In this document: piece by piece, positions 52,701-62,481 of the stretch | Layout of the letters: each line of letters opens with the position of its first letter | Position numbering within the stretch: the stretch's first letter is position 1 | The notes under the pieces: model-generated | Seen by the model: the letters and a program-made list of their open reading frames with translations, nothing else | The model's database searches: none | What the model was told of the DNA's origin: nothing | Made by a program: the position numbers and the translations under genes | Source: Thermophagus xiamenensis | GTDB taxonomy: Bacteria > Bacteroidota > Bacteroidia > Bacteroidales > Marinilabiliaceae | Length of the DNA stretch: 64,000 nt | Direction: 5' to 3' | Assembly: GCF_900112795.1 (NCBI RefSeq) | Contig: NZ_FONA01000012.1 | Span: forward strand, 78,479 to 142,478

Positions 52701-53447
52701 AAAATTAGTTTAATAACCGTTACATATAATTCGGCCAAAACATTAGAAGCAACTATAAAATCTGTCCGTGACCAAAAGTTTGAGGATTTAGAGTATATAA
52801 TTATAGATGGTGGTTCCGATGACGGGACTATAGATATAATTAAAGAAAATAATGATATTATTAATAGCTGGATTAGTGAGCCGGATGCAGGTTTATATGA
52901 TGCAATGAATAAAGGGATAAAAATGTCTGTTGGTGAAGTAATAGGCTTTATTCATGCCGATGATATACTGGCCGATCCGGATATTTTAAGAATTGTTTGC
53001 CAAAAGTATAGCGAGACTAACTTTCATTTGTTGTATGGTGATTTGGAATATGTAAGGGCTGATGATCTTAACAAAGTGGTTCGTTATTGGCAAAGTGGTC
53101 AATTTAAACCCGGACAACTACGAAGGGGATGGATGCCTCCCCATCCAACGGTATATTTTAGTCGACAGTTGTTTAATAGAGTTGGTTTATTTAATCTCGA
53201 ATATCGGATTTCAGCCGATTATGAATGGCTTTTAAGAGCGCTATCAATACCCTCAATTCGCGTGGAATATTTACCAAGAGTTATGGTTAGAATGCGCCTG
53301 GGTGGTTTAAGTAATGCTTCTTTAAGAAATGTTATTGCTAAATCCAGCGAAGATCTTAAGGCGTTAAAAAATAACAAGGTAGGAGGGGTGCGCACCTTGA
53401 TTCTAAAGAATGCTTCTAAATTGGGTCAATTTGTTCGACGAAATTGA
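52698..53447 (+). CDS. Glycosyltransferase family 2
   Basis: 249 aa cytoplasmic GT-A transferase. N-terminus MKISLITVTYNSAKTLEATI, nucleotide-binding aspartates in IIDGGSDDGT, the acceptor-side motif GLYDAMNKGI, DXD-like FIHADD, and the ISADYEWLLRA motif. No C-terminal membrane helix. It should add a sugar to the lipid-linked repeat unit; donor unknown. The start codon is contributed by the end of the dispersed repeat. The Wzc paralogue follows 140 bases later. Confidence 0.9.
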   Translation: MKISLITVTYNSAKTLEATIKSVRDQKFEDLEYIIIDGGSDDGTIDIIKENNDIINSWISEPDAGLYDAMNKGIKMSVGEVIGFIHADDILADPDILRIVCQKYSETNFHLLYGDLEYVRADDLNKVVRYWQSGQFKPGQLRRGWMPPHPTVYFSRQLFNRVGLFNLEYRISADYEWLLRALSIPSIRVEYLPRVMVRMRLGGLSNASLRNVIAKSSEDLKALKNNKVGGVRTLILKNASKLGQFVRRN

Positions 53448-53587
53448 TTATCTCTTTTTTAAGGTCATGAATCATATTATCTTTTTTATTTTTGAGCTTA
53501 ATAAAAAAAGGAAGGCTATCTTTCTCTGTAATTTTTTTATTGAAATAGTGTTGATTATTTTTAGAGCAATAAAAAACTCTTTTAGGA

Positions 53588-55981
53588 ATGGTATCGCACA
53601 CCAATGGAAATTCTGTATTTAACCGATATACAAATGTAGGAAGAGCCGACAATTTTTCCGACATAAAAAAAATGTTGCGATTGGTTTGGCACCATTGGAT
53701 TTTCTTTGCGATAACCATCCCTCTTTTTTTGGGTGCAGTGCATCTTTACCATCGCTATACTTTACCGGTATATAAGGGTTCTGTCACCATGCTTTTTAAA
53801 AGCAATTCGGAAAAGATGCTGAATGATGTAAATTTGATGGAGGGGTTTGGTCTTTCTGCCGAAGTACGAAATATAGAGAATCAAACATTTATAATTCGTT
53901 CTCAAAAGACTATAAAAGAGGTAATAAGCCGGTTGGATTTTGGAGTATCTTATTTTGCCGACGGACGATTTAAAGATACGGAACTATATCATTCTGCACC
54001 TTTTGAAATTGAAATTGAGGAAAAACATCCTCAAATATTGAATGTTCCGGTATCCATCAAAATACTATCTTCCGGCAACTATCTTGTATCTGTATCTGCC
54101 GAAGATGGAATCTTACATCGCTTTGATTTGTCGGAAGATGTTGCATCGGTCGAATCATTTAATTTCGAAAAAGAAGTGGCGCCGGGTGAATGGATTGAAC
54201 ATTCCAATTTTTCGTTTCGGATTCTACCGCGAAAAGACATCGTTCAATCTTCCGTTTCCGATTTTTATATCGTCTTTCATTCCCTGCAGCAATTAACAGC
54301 GCAGTATCGTTCACGTTTATCCATTAATACGTACAGCGAGGGTTCTTCAATTGTGTTTATTTCTGTAACAGGACATAATCCTCAAAAAATTATTCGATTT
54401 CTGAATGTATTATCGGAAGTAATTGTTGAAAATAATTTGAAACGAAAAAACGATATGGCTAGCCGTTCTTTAGAATTCATACGGCAGCAGTTAAAGAATG
54501 TTGAGGATACATTAAATGAAACCCAAAAACAGTTGATGGATTTCAGAAAGCGAAACAGGTTTATGATTCCTTCCGAATTTGCCGCTCGATTGGCAGATAA
54601 TTTCCTTGAAAAAGAAAAAGAACTTAAAATGTTGGAATTGAAATACGATTATTTTCAACAATTAAAAGCAAAGTTTTCACGTGGTTCAATTGATGAAGAC
54701 TATTTATTACCAGCTTTTTCCGGCGATAATGGGGGAATAATTACTCAATTAGTTGGCAGATATATGGATGCTCGTTCGGAACTGGAATCATTGAACCATC
54801 TGTCAGGGGCAGAAAACCCTTACTATTTGCAGCTTAAAGAGAAATTAAATGTGATTGGAAGGACCCTCATTTCTTCGATAGAAAAACAGATAGAAACTGT
54901 AAAAATTCAACAAAATGAAGTTCGGAAAGAGATTAATAATTTGTCGGCCCGAATGAATCGTCTTCCTGAACTGGAAAAGGAATATCTGGAATTGGAAAGG
55001 GCCTTTAAACTTAATGATGCTGTTTATACATTTCTTTTGCAGAAAAATTCCGAAACACAAATAGCTAAAGCTTCTAATGTCCCGGATAATGAGGTGCTTG
55101 ACCAGGCTACCATAACCGGAATAGTTTCTCCAAATAAAAGAGGTAATTATGGGAAGGCATTTCTTCTTTCTCTTATAATTCCTGCCATCATAATTGGTTT
55201 AAAAGAAGCTTTAAACGTGAAAATTCGGGATCGTGATGAACTGAATGCCATTGCCGGTGATGTTCCGTTTTTGGGGAGCATTGTTCGAAGTAATGCTGAT
55301 TCTGAAAATGTTATTACACAAAATCCTTATTCCTTGATGGCAGAATCTTTTCGCTCGCTGAGGACAACAATAAAGTTTATAGCTCCCGAAGAAAAGATAA
55401 AGGTGATATTACTTACTTCAACCAATACAGGTGAAGGAAAAACTTTTTGTGCACTTAATCTTGCCTATGCGTTTGCCATATCGGGTCGGAAAACCGCATT
55501 GGTAGGCTTTGATATGCGAAAACCCAGACTTTCTGAAATATTTGACAAACAGCAAAGTATTGGTATTTCCAATTATTTGATTCGTCAAAATAAATTTGAG
55601 GAAATAGTCTATTCTTCCGATTCGGATAACCTTTGGGTAATCCCTACCGGTGTGATTCCTCCAAATCCTGCTGAATTAATTTCCGGGGCGCGTATTAATA
55701 AACTTTTTGAGCATCTTAGAAACAAGTTTGAAGTGGTTATTGTTGATACACCTCCAATAGGATTGGTAACCGATGCCCGCCTTTTGATGCAATATTCGGA
55801 TTGTTGTTTATTCATTGTTCGGGCAGGGGTCACTCATAAAGAGCACTTTTCTCTTACTATTGGTGACCTTCAAAAAGATAAAATTCCACATTTGGGCCTG
55901 GTGCTTAATGATGTGGATCCGGCTGAAAAAAGATATGGGTATTATAATACGGGATATTATGGAAATCCTTCAGAAAGTTGA
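53588..55981 (+). CDS. Wzc-type tyrosine autokinase / chain-length regulator (second copy)
   Basis: 797 aa with the same layout as the protein at 47541-49949: first helix WIFFAITIPLFLGAVHLYH, Wzz domain with coiled coils, second helix FLLSLIIPAIIIGL, BY-kinase with Walker A TSTNTGEGKTFCALNL, Walker A' ALVGFDMRKP, Walker B VVIVDTPP, and a C-terminal tyrosine cluster (RYGYYNTGYYGN) that is shorter than in the first. The two are full-length paralogues, each with all catalytic motifs. This copy has no adjacent Wza gene. The start at 53588 has only a weak AGGA before it. Confidence 0.92.
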   Translation: MVSHTNGNSVFNRYTNVGRADNFSDIKKMLRLVWHHWIFFAITIPLFLGAVHLYHRYTLPVYKGSVTMLFKSNSEKMLNDVNLMEGFGLSAEVRNIENQTFIIRSQKTIKEVISRLDFGVSYFADGRFKDTELYHSAPFEIEIEEKHPQILNVPVSIKILSSGNYLVSVSAEDGILHRFDLSEDVASVESFNFEKEVAPGEWIEHSNFSFRILPRKDIVQSSVSDFYIVFHSLQQLTAQYRSRLSINTYSEGSSIVFISVTGHNPQKIIRFLNVLSEVIVENNLKRKNDMASRSLEFIRQQLKNVEDTLNETQKQLMDFRKRNRFMIPSEFAARLADNFLEKEKELKMLELKYDYFQQLKAKFSRGSIDEDYLLPAFSGDNGGIITQLVGRYMDARSELESLNHLSGAENPYYLQLKEKLNVIGRTLISSIEKQIETVKIQQNEVRKEINNLSARMNRLPELEKEYLELERAFKLNDAVYTFLLQKNSETQIAKASNVPDNEVLDQATITGIVSPNKRGNYGKAFLLSLIIPAIIIGLKEALNVKIRDRDELNAIAGDVPFLGSIVRSNADSENVITQNPYSLMAESFRSLRTTIKFIAPEEKIKVILLTSTNTGEGKTFCALNLAYAFAISGRKTALVGFDMRKPRLSEIFDKQQSIGISNYLIRQNKFEEIVYSSDSDNLWVIPTGVIPPNPAELISGARINKLFEHLRNKFEVVIVDTPPIGLVTDARLLMQYSDCCLFIVRAGVTHKEHFSLTIGDLQKDKIPHLGLVLNDVDPAEKRYGYYNTGYYGNPSES

Positions 55982-56119
55982 TAGAAAGGTCTTCTCTAAA
56001 AAATTTGAAATTTTTAAAAATTGTTTTGGCTGATAATTCGGAATACCACCCTTAAAAGAAAATAATTTTTTTAGACCTATTGAAATTATGCTCCTTTCTT
56101 AAAAAAATTAATTGTTTAA

Positions 56120-57130
56120 ATGGAACATTATAAAAACTATTTTTTAACTGAATATACAACTTTCAGGGTGCCTGCGCGCACCAAAAACTACTTTCGGTTT
56201 GACGATGCAAAAGAACTTAAACAATGGCTGTTATCCCAGGGTGGGCAACATCCTAAAAAATTGGTTCTGGGCGGAGGTAGTAACATATTATTTACCAAAG
56301 ATTATGAAGGGGCTATTTTACATCCTGTATTTAAGGGCATTGAGATAATAGAAGAGAATAAAGATTCCATACTGATTCGTTTTGCTGCAGGGGAAGAATG
56401 GGATCATTGTGTGGCTTGGTGTGTTAATCAGGGGTTTTATGGGATTGAAAACTTATCATATATACCTGGCAGTGCGGGTGCTGCTGCCGTACAAAACATT
56501 GGAGCCTATGGGGTTGAGTTGTCGGAGGTTTTGGAATGGGTGGAAGGGTACTATCTCGAAAATGGGGAAAAATTTAAATTAAGTAATCAGGCGTGCCAGT
56601 ATGATTATCGTTACAGCATTTTTAAGGGACCATTGAAAAATAAAACGGTTATTACGCATGTGGTGTTACGATTAATGAAGTCACCTCAATGGCGGTTGAG
56701 CTATGGTCAGGTTAAGGAGGCGGTTCAAGCGCTGGGAGAGATTAATCTTAAAAATGTAAGAAAGGCTATTATAGATATTCGGAAAAGTAAGCTTCCGGAT
56801 CCTGCACTATTAGGAAATGGAGGTAGTTTTTTTAAAAATCCTATAGTTGAAATAATTGTCTATGAAAAATTAAAAGAACAATATCCTGATGCTGTAGGTT
56901 TTCCCCTTTCCAACAATCATTTTAAGCTGTCGGCCGGATGGTTGATAGAAAAGGCCGGTTGGAAAGGAAGAAGTATGGGTAAAGCAGGGGTACATGATAA
57001 ACAGGCACTGGTATTGGTTAATAAAGGCGTTTCATCAGGTAAAGAAATTGCCGACCTGGCTGAAAAAATCCGCAATGATGTTTTTAATAAATTTGGAGTT
57101 CATTTAGAACCCGAAGTAAACATATTGTAA
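56120..57130 (+). CDS. murB: UDP-N-acetylenolpyruvoylglucosamine reductase
   Basis: FAD/NADPH enzyme of peptidoglycan precursor synthesis, 336 aa. FAD-binding signature LGGGSNILFTKDYEGA, the loop YIPGSAGAAAVQNIGAYGVE, the catalytic YDYRYSIFK, NGGSFFKNP (with catalytic Ser), and the C-terminal AGWLIEKAGWKG ... VHDKQALVLVN and HLEPEVNIL. Short loops mark it as the type I form. The stop is 16 bases from that of the opposing mltG gene. Confidence 0.97.
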   Translation: MEHYKNYFLTEYTTFRVPARTKNYFRFDDAKELKQWLLSQGGQHPKKLVLGGGSNILFTKDYEGAILHPVFKGIEIIEENKDSILIRFAAGEEWDHCVAWCVNQGFYGIENLSYIPGSAGAAAVQNIGAYGVELSEVLEWVEGYYLENGEKFKLSNQACQYDYRYSIFKGPLKNKTVITHVVLRLMKSPQWRLSYGQVKEAVQALGEINLKNVRKAIIDIRKSKLPDPALLGNGGSFFKNPIVEIIVYEKLKEQYPDAVGFPLSNNHFKLSAGWLIEKAGWKGRSMGKAGVHDKQALVLVNKGVSSGKEIADLAEKIRNDVFNKFGVHLEPEVNIL

Positions 57131-57146
57131 TCTAATTTATTTTTTC

Positions 57147-58223
57147 TTATCGCCAGATGCGTCTTTGTCGCAATGCATTTCGATACCGGGCGGCATAGAT
57201 ATTATGTTGCCGTAATGTTTTCGAGAAGTTATGATAGCCCGAAAAATCATCTTTGGCACACATATAAAGATAATCATGCTTTTCAAAATTAAGGACTGCC
57301 TCAATTCCTTTAACCGAAGGAAAGCGGATGGGTCCTGGTGGCAATCCTGCATACAGATAGGTGTTATATGGTGAATCTATCTTCAAATCTTTGGATAGCA
57401 CTCTGTTGATGGTGAAATCCCCAAGAACAAATTTAATGGTTGGATCGGCCTGTAAACGCATGTTTCGGTTTAGGCGGTTTATGTAGAGCCCTGCGACTCG
57501 TGGTTTTTCATCCTCTCGCACGGTTTCTTCATCAACGATGCTTGCCAATGTGGAAACTTCTACAGGAGAAAGGCCGGCTTTTTGGGCCTTTTCTTTTCTT
57601 TTTTCATTCCAAAAGTTGTTATACTCGCGATTCATTCGTTTAAGAAAATCATATGCATCGCTGTTCCACCACATTTCATACGTATTGGGAATAATCATGG
57701 AATAAATGGTTGCGGTATCAAAACCAAAATCAGATAATTTATCATTATCATTTAGTATTCCAACAATTGAGGCAGAGTCGGCCTCTATCACTTTGGAAAC
57801 TATTCCCGCCAGTTGCTGTTTGGTTCTGACGTTGCTAAAAGTCAACCTAACGGGCGTTTGAAATCCGCCCCGAAGTAAATTTACCAGTTCGTTATTTGTC
57901 ATTCCATTTTTTAGCACGTAATGGCCTGCTTTTACATTGGTGGAATATCTTTTCTTTTCGGCCAGCCATTTGAAGTTTTCTATATTCTTTACAACCCCTG
58001 AAAGTTCCAGAAGTCCGACAACTTCTGAAAACGTTGCACCTGTGGGTATATAAACGCTAAAAGTATCTTCACCTTGAATTTCAACGTTGGCAGAAAAAAT
58101 CTTATGCCGGATTTGATGAAGTGCAATAAGACTAATTACTGCAATTACAGCAGATATAATAACAAATCGAAAAAAAGTTGGTCGAATATGTTGTTTTAAA
58201 TTTGTTTTTGGTTTAATTGCCAT
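57147..58223 (-). CDS. mltG: Endolytic murein transglycosylase MltG
   Basis: 358 aa inner-membrane lytic transglycosylase thought to terminate nascent glycan strands. One membrane helix (FVIISAVIAVISLIALHQI) follows a basic cytoplasmic tail; the periplasmic YceG domain begins about residue 90. The catalytic glutamate is in ASIVDEETVREDEKPRVAGLYINRL, followed by MRLQADPTIKFVLG and the LPPGPIRFPSVKGIEAVLN motif. Length matches the family. A TATATTTG -7-like box is on the minus strand at 58292-58299, but without a -33 match. Confidence 0.93.
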   Translation of the reverse strand: MAIKPKTNLKQHIRPTFFRFVIISAVIAVISLIALHQIRHKIFSANVEIQGEDTFSVYIPTGATFSEVVGLLELSGVVKNIENFKWLAEKKRYSTNVKAGHYVLKNGMTNNELVNLLRGGFQTPVRLTFSNVRTKQQLAGIVSKVIEADSASIVGILNDNDKLSDFGFDTATIYSMIIPNTYEMWWNSDAYDFLKRMNREYNNFWNEKRKEKAQKAGLSPVEVSTLASIVDEETVREDEKPRVAGLYINRLNRNMRLQADPTIKFVLGDFTINRVLSKDLKIDSPYNTYLYAGLPPGPIRFPSVKGIEAVLNFEKHDYLYMCAKDDFSGYHNFSKTLRQHNIYAARYRNALRQRRIWR

Positions 58224-58408
58224 GATTGATGCTTATGTGTTCGAAAAGAATTGTTTCCTATAACGCCATAAGAGGCTGATAATTGTGATGGCAAATATAG
58301 AATTTTATTGTAATCGGTATGATATCCTTTTTTGATCTCACCGAATTTTTTTTGCAATTTTGATGCCGTATAAACATACGCTTTCATAAAAACAGAACAA
58401 AAAAAGTT

Positions 58409-58873
58409 ATGATACAAAAAATAATTGTGTTCGGGATAGTTAGTTTAACCATAGTTTCATGTGGTTCGCTTCGAAAAGGTTCAACACGGATGAGTGATTC
58501 CCCTTATGCAGACGGAGTAAAAAATGATGGTATCGAAATAAAAGAAGAAACAACAACTGCATCGGAGGAAACACCCAAAATTGTGGTGAGGGAAGAAAAA
58601 GTCCGGACGGTTGATGTGAAAGAAACACCGGAAAATATTTATCAATACTACGTTATTATAGGTTCATTTAGATATTTGGAAAATGCCCGAAACTATAAAG
58701 AGACGCTCATTAAAAAAGGGTTTGTGCCGGTTATTTTGGAAAACGAAATGGGTTTGTTCAGAGTATCTGTTGCTGCCTATAATGAAGAAGGGCCGGCTCG
58801 AAGAAATATTGCATCTATTCGGGAAAATTATCCTGAACACAGTGATGTTTGGCTACTTATTAGGAAACAATAA
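58409..58873 (+). CDS. SPOR-domain lipoprotein
   Basis: 154 aa. Signal peptide with lipobox (FGIVSLTIVSC), a charged low-complexity linker rich in Glu/Thr/Lys (~45-75), and a C-terminal SPOR domain (YYVIIGSFRYLENARNYKETLIKKGFVPVILENEMGLFRVSVAAYN) that binds denuded glycan at the division site. Its position between mltG and a flavoprotein gene is not informative for function. It is followed 14 bases later by the flavodiiron gene and may be cotranscribed with it. Confidence 0.88.
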   Translation: MIQKIIVFGIVSLTIVSCGSLRKGSTRMSDSPYADGVKNDGIEIKEETTTASEETPKIVVREEKVRTVDVKETPENIYQYYVIIGSFRYLENARNYKETLIKKGFVPVILENEMGLFRVSVAAYNEEGPARRNIASIRENYPEHSDVWLLIRKQ

Positions 58874-58887
58874 AAATGAAATAAAAA

Positions 58888-60087
58888 ATGTACCAACCGA
58901 TTAAATTATCTGATGAAATATTCTATGTGGGAGTTAATGATCGCCGTACCAATCTTTTTGAAAACATGTGGCCTTTGCCACGAGGTGTGGCCTATAACTC
59001 ATACCTTATCAATGATGACAAAATTGCTCTTATTGATACGGTAGAGATTGGACAGGTAGAAAAGTTTATTAAGAAAATTCAATCCATCATTGGTGATAAA
59101 AAGATTGATTATTTGATAATCAATCATATGGAGCCTGACCATGCTGGGTCAATCAGCATTATTCGCAATCTTTATCCCGAAATTCAGATTGTGGGGAATA
59201 AGAAGACTTTGCCAATGATAGAAGGATTTTTTGGCTTTAATGATCATTTGCTGGAAATAAAAGAAGGGGATGAACTGGACTTGGGGAACCATAAACTACA
59301 ATTTTATATGGCACCCATGGTGCACTGGCCGGAAACCATGGTCACTTATGAGTCTACACAAAAAATTCTATTTTCGGCCGATGCCTTTGGTAGTTTTGGA
59401 ACATTAGATGGCGCCATCTTTGACGATGAAATGGACTTTTCTTATTTCCATGACGAAATGCGTCGTTATTATTCCAATATCGTTGGGAAATATGGAAGTC
59501 CTGTTCAAAAAGCTCTGGAAAAGCTTGGCGGATTGGATATTAATATAATAGCTTCAGCGCATGGCCCGGTCATCCGTAAACATATTGAAGAAGTTATTGA
59601 CTTATATCACCAATGGAGTCGTTTTGAAACTGAGGAAGGCGTAGTAATAGCGTATGCCTCTATGTACGGAAATACCGAAGAGATGGTGGAAGTAACAGCA
59701 CGGGTTTTAGCAGAAGAAGGGATAAAGAATATAAGAATATATGATGTGTCAAAAACTCATTCTTCATTTATTATTTCCGATATTTTTAAATTTAAAGGAG
59801 TAGTGTTGGCAAGTCCCACATATAATAATGGTTTACACCCCAATATGGAAGCTTTAGTTAATAAATTGCAACATATGGGAGTGAAAAACCATTATCTTGG
59901 CATTTTAGGTTCTTTTACCTGGGCCGGAACAGCCACAAAGCGGCTTCAGGAATTTGGTGAATCTCTGAAGTGGGAAATTATAGATCAGCCAGTAGAGGAA
60001 AAACATGCTTTAAAACAAACCAAATACGAAGAATGCCGTATATTGGGAAAACATTTAGCTGATAAGCTGAAAAATGATTCAAAATAG
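58888..60087 (+). CDS. A-type flavoprotein (flavodiiron, FprA family)
   Basis: 399 aa cytoplasmic enzyme reducing O2 to water and/or NO to N2O. Metallo-beta-lactamase-like domain: diiron ligands in HMEPDHAGS, APMVHWPETM, FSADAFG and ASAHGPVI. C-terminal flavodoxin domain with the FMN phosphate-binding loop ASMYGNTEEM and the isoalloxazine loops SPTYNNGLHPNM and GSFTWAGTA. All diiron residues are present. In anaerobes it protects against oxygen or nitric oxide. It is followed by a terminator-like hairpin. Confidence 0.94.
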   Translation: MYQPIKLSDEIFYVGVNDRRTNLFENMWPLPRGVAYNSYLINDDKIALIDTVEIGQVEKFIKKIQSIIGDKKIDYLIINHMEPDHAGSISIIRNLYPEIQIVGNKKTLPMIEGFFGFNDHLLEIKEGDELDLGNHKLQFYMAPMVHWPETMVTYESTQKILFSADAFGSFGTLDGAIFDDEMDFSYFHDEMRRYYSNIVGKYGSPVQKALEKLGGLDINIIASAHGPVIRKHIEEVIDLYHQWSRFETEEGVVIAYASMYGNTEEMVEVTARVLAEEGIKNIRIYDVSKTHSSFIISDIFKFKGVVLASPTYNNGLHPNMEALVNKLQHMGVKNHYLGILGSFTWAGTATKRLQEFGESLKWEIIDQPVEEKHALKQTKYEECRILGKHLADKLKNDSK

Positions 60088-60121
60088 AAATTATATTTTT
60101 CCTTTCCTTTTTTGAAACTGA

Positions 60122-60149
60122 GGCTGTCCCTAACAAAGGGATGGCCTTT
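60122..60149 (+). terminator. Probable terminator after the flavodiiron gene
   Basis: GGCTGTCCCT (60122-60131) pairs with AGGGATGGCC (60137-60146) using two G-U pairs, followed by TTTAAA. The U tract is short, so it is a weaker candidate; it also lies at the end of the opposing DUF7935 gene. Confidence 0.55.
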
Positions 60150-60152
60150 AAA

Positions 60153-60677
60153 TTAATGTAAGCCAAGTTCTTCAACATTCTTCTGTAGGCTTTCAAGAGC
60201 TTGTTTTACAGCATGATTCGCAGATTCACCACTATTTTCTATTATTCTCCTTCCCAGTTCAAAGGAGGGAACGGTTGGAGGAACCTGAGCTGCAGTGGTA
60301 TTGATAAGTCTTGCTACTTCTTCTCTTGCCTTTTTTATGAGTTCCCATGTATCGGCCGGCATGTATATTTGCATCGCCATATTATGGTTGAATTCGGACC
60401 GAAGTGTTTTAAGAAGGTGATTTTGTAATTGAAAAGCATTCATCTCTTTCCTTTGTTCTCGTAAAACCAAAGTTTCCGGTGAAATTCGTTGAAGATATAG
60501 AGCCAGTCGTTCAAAAGCTTGTAGACGGTGTTTTAAAACGGTTTCACCCGAGCGCATTAAAAACTCCTGTTTTCGGCGTCTGGATTCCTGATCAAGGAAC
60601 CATTTTACCAGGACTAAAGTAAAAATTGCAATCACTAGGGTAGGACTCAATATCCAAACTATTTGTGTCGTTTCCAT
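60153..60677 (-). CDS. DUF7935-family membrane-associated protein
   Basis: 174 aa. One N-terminal helix (VWILSPTLVIAIFTLVLVKWFL) anchors a helical cytoplasmic domain with the family segment LKHRLQAFERLALYLQRISPETLVLREQ, followed by LQNHLLKTLRSEFNHNMAMQIYMPADTWELIKKAREEVARLIN. The family is widespread in Bacteroidota with unknown function. It is convergent with the flavodiiron gene. Confidence 0.75.
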   Translation of the reverse strand: METTQIVWILSPTLVIAIFTLVLVKWFLDQESRRRKQEFLMRSGETVLKHRLQAFERLALYLQRISPETLVLREQRKEMNAFQLQNHLLKTLRSEFNHNMAMQIYMPADTWELIKKAREEVARLINTTAAQVPPTVPSFELGRRIIENSGESANHAVKQALESLQKNVEELGLH

Positions 60678-61211
60678 TCTGCAATGTTTTGTTGTTTTTT
60701 TTGTAATATTCTATGTTTTCGACTGATTTTCGGGTAATTAGAAATAGTTTATGCAACTCGGTCAAATTGTGAAAAAAAATTCTTATTCAAGCCTTATTGC
60801 GTTTAAATATAAATCGAAAATGAAATTTATAGTATTTAGATAAACAAAAAGTACCTCAAGAGAGATTCTATTGGAAAATAAATCTTTTAGTCGTTACAAA
60901 TATTAAATGAAAAAGTAATTATCCAAAGCATTTTGTTCTTGTTTTTTTAATCTTTTTGAAGAATAGTTTTATACATGATCTATGTTATTGTTCCCACTGG
61001 AAAAAAGTCTATTTTTGTGATCTTATAAAGATTTACCAATTGAATAAATAAAGTTTGATAAAACAAATAATTTTTTTCTTTCCACCTTACAAATAGTAAC
61101 ATTTCCTTGGTTACATAAAAGTAATTTGAGAGAAAAATACAAAATTAAGTGAAAGAATCATTTATATGGTTCTATAGGAATAATAATAACTTTTAATTTA
61201 GATATTTTTAT
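60678..61211. other. Long A+T-rich gap before the aminotransferase
   Basis: 534 bases with no gene. A promoter-like ATTG-N19-TATTTTTG (60987-61017) on the plus strand would give a leader of about 190 bases before the aspartate aminotransferase. No riboswitch fold could be recognised. Confidence 0.5.
60987..61017 (+). promoter_or_regulatory. Possible promoter for the aminotransferase (long leader)
   Basis: ATTG (60987-60990), 19 bases, TATTTTTG (61010-61017); the -7 is a full consensus match, the -33 three of four. Confidence 0.35.
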
Positions 61212-62408
61212 ATGAACAATTATTTGTCAAATCGATTGCTTCGTTTAGCTGAATCGGAAACGATTGCCATGTCGCAACGTAGCCGTGAATTGCAAAGTAA
61301 GGGGGTTGACATTATAAATCTAAGTGTTGGTGAACCCGATTTTCCCACGCCCGAGCATATCAAAGAGGCCGGAAAACGAGCTATAGATGATAATTTTACA
61401 CATTATCCGCCTGTTCCCGGTATCCCTGAATTACGGGAAGCTATTGTTCATAAATTCAAAAGAGATAATAATTTGGAGTTTCAATCTTCTCAAATAGTGG
61501 TATCAACCGGTGGGAAGCAAGCCTTAGCTAATGCCATATATTCTCTTGTGGATGTGGGTGATGAAGTAATAGTTCCTGCACCTTATTGGGTTAGTTATCC
61601 TGCCATGGTACAACTGGCCGGTGGAACTTCGGTTTTTATTCATGCCGGTATTGAGCAAGATTTTAAAATTACTCCGCAACAGTTAGAGGCTGCAATATCA
61701 CCAAAAACCAAAGTTTTATTATTGAACAGTCCTTGTAATCCTACAGGTAGTGTTTATTCTTATGAAGAATTGAAAGGTTTGGTTGAAGTGCTGGACAAGC
61801 ATCCTGGTGTTTTTGTTATTTCTGACGAAATTTATGAATACATAAATTATGAAGATAAACACTTCTCTATTGCATCGTTTGATGAACTAAAGGATAGAGT
61901 TGTTATCGTAAATGGGGTTTCAAAAGGGTATGCCATGACCGGTTGGAGGTTGGGATATGTTGCAGCACCTAAAGACATTGCAAAGGCTTGTTCCCGTTTA
62001 CAAGGACAATATACTTCCGGAACCAGCACAATCTCTCAGTTAGCTGCCCTGGCTGCAATCAATGGTCCGTTGGATGAAACCTATAAAATGGTTGAAGCTT
62101 TCAGACGACGGCGCGATTTAGTACTCAAGCTTGCAATGGATATCCCCGGGTTAAAAGTTAATAAACCTGCCGGTGCTTTTTATTTGTTCCCTAATGTTGG
62201 AGCTTTTTTAGGGAAAAATTTTAGGGGTAAAACTATTCGGGACTCAAGGGACCTGAGTTTTTTCCTACTCGAAGAAGCGCATGTGGCAACCGTTTCAGGT
62301 ACAGCTTTTGGAAGTGATAATTGTATAAGATTTTCTTATGCCAGTGATGATGATTCCCTGGTGGAAGCCATGAAAAGAATTAAAGAAGGCCTTTCACTCC
62401 TAAAATAA
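61212..62408 (+). CDS. Aspartate aminotransferase (class I, PLP-dependent)
   Basis: 398 aa fold-type I aminotransferase. N-terminal helix NRLLRLAESETIAMSQRSREL, the phosphate-binding and ring-stacking residues in VSTGGKQALANAIY, substrate-binding NSPCNPTG, PLP-stacking DEIYEYI, the Schiff-base lysine in NGVSKGYAMTGWRLGY, and Arg in DNCIRFSYA. It is of the Ib subgroup with aspartate/2-oxoglutarate activity; some members also use prephenate or aromatic substrates. Position alone before the FtsE gene is uninformative. Confidence 0.92.
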   Translation: MNNYLSNRLLRLAESETIAMSQRSRELQSKGVDIINLSVGEPDFPTPEHIKEAGKRAIDDNFTHYPPVPGIPELREAIVHKFKRDNNLEFQSSQIVVSTGGKQALANAIYSLVDVGDEVIVPAPYWVSYPAMVQLAGGTSVFIHAGIEQDFKITPQQLEAAISPKTKVLLLNSPCNPTGSVYSYEELKGLVEVLDKHPGVFVISDEIYEYINYEDKHFSIASFDELKDRVVIVNGVSKGYAMTGWRLGYVAAPKDIAKACSRLQGQYTSGTSTISQLAALAAINGPLDETYKMVEAFRRRRDLVLKLAMDIPGLKVNKPAGAFYLFPNVGAFLGKNFRGKTIRDSRDLSFFLLEEAHVATVSGTAFGSDNCIRFSYASDDDSLVEAMKRIKEGLSLLK

Positions 62409-62481
62409 CGGTTAGTTTTTTGAAATGTCTTACTTACCCCTTATCTTTACCTTATTATCAAAAAAATAGAGAAGTTAAATC

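Noticed and set aside
60678..61211. Riboswitch in the long leader before the aminotransferase
   Set aside because: No known riboswitch core could be recognised by eye; only a promoter-like pair was kept.
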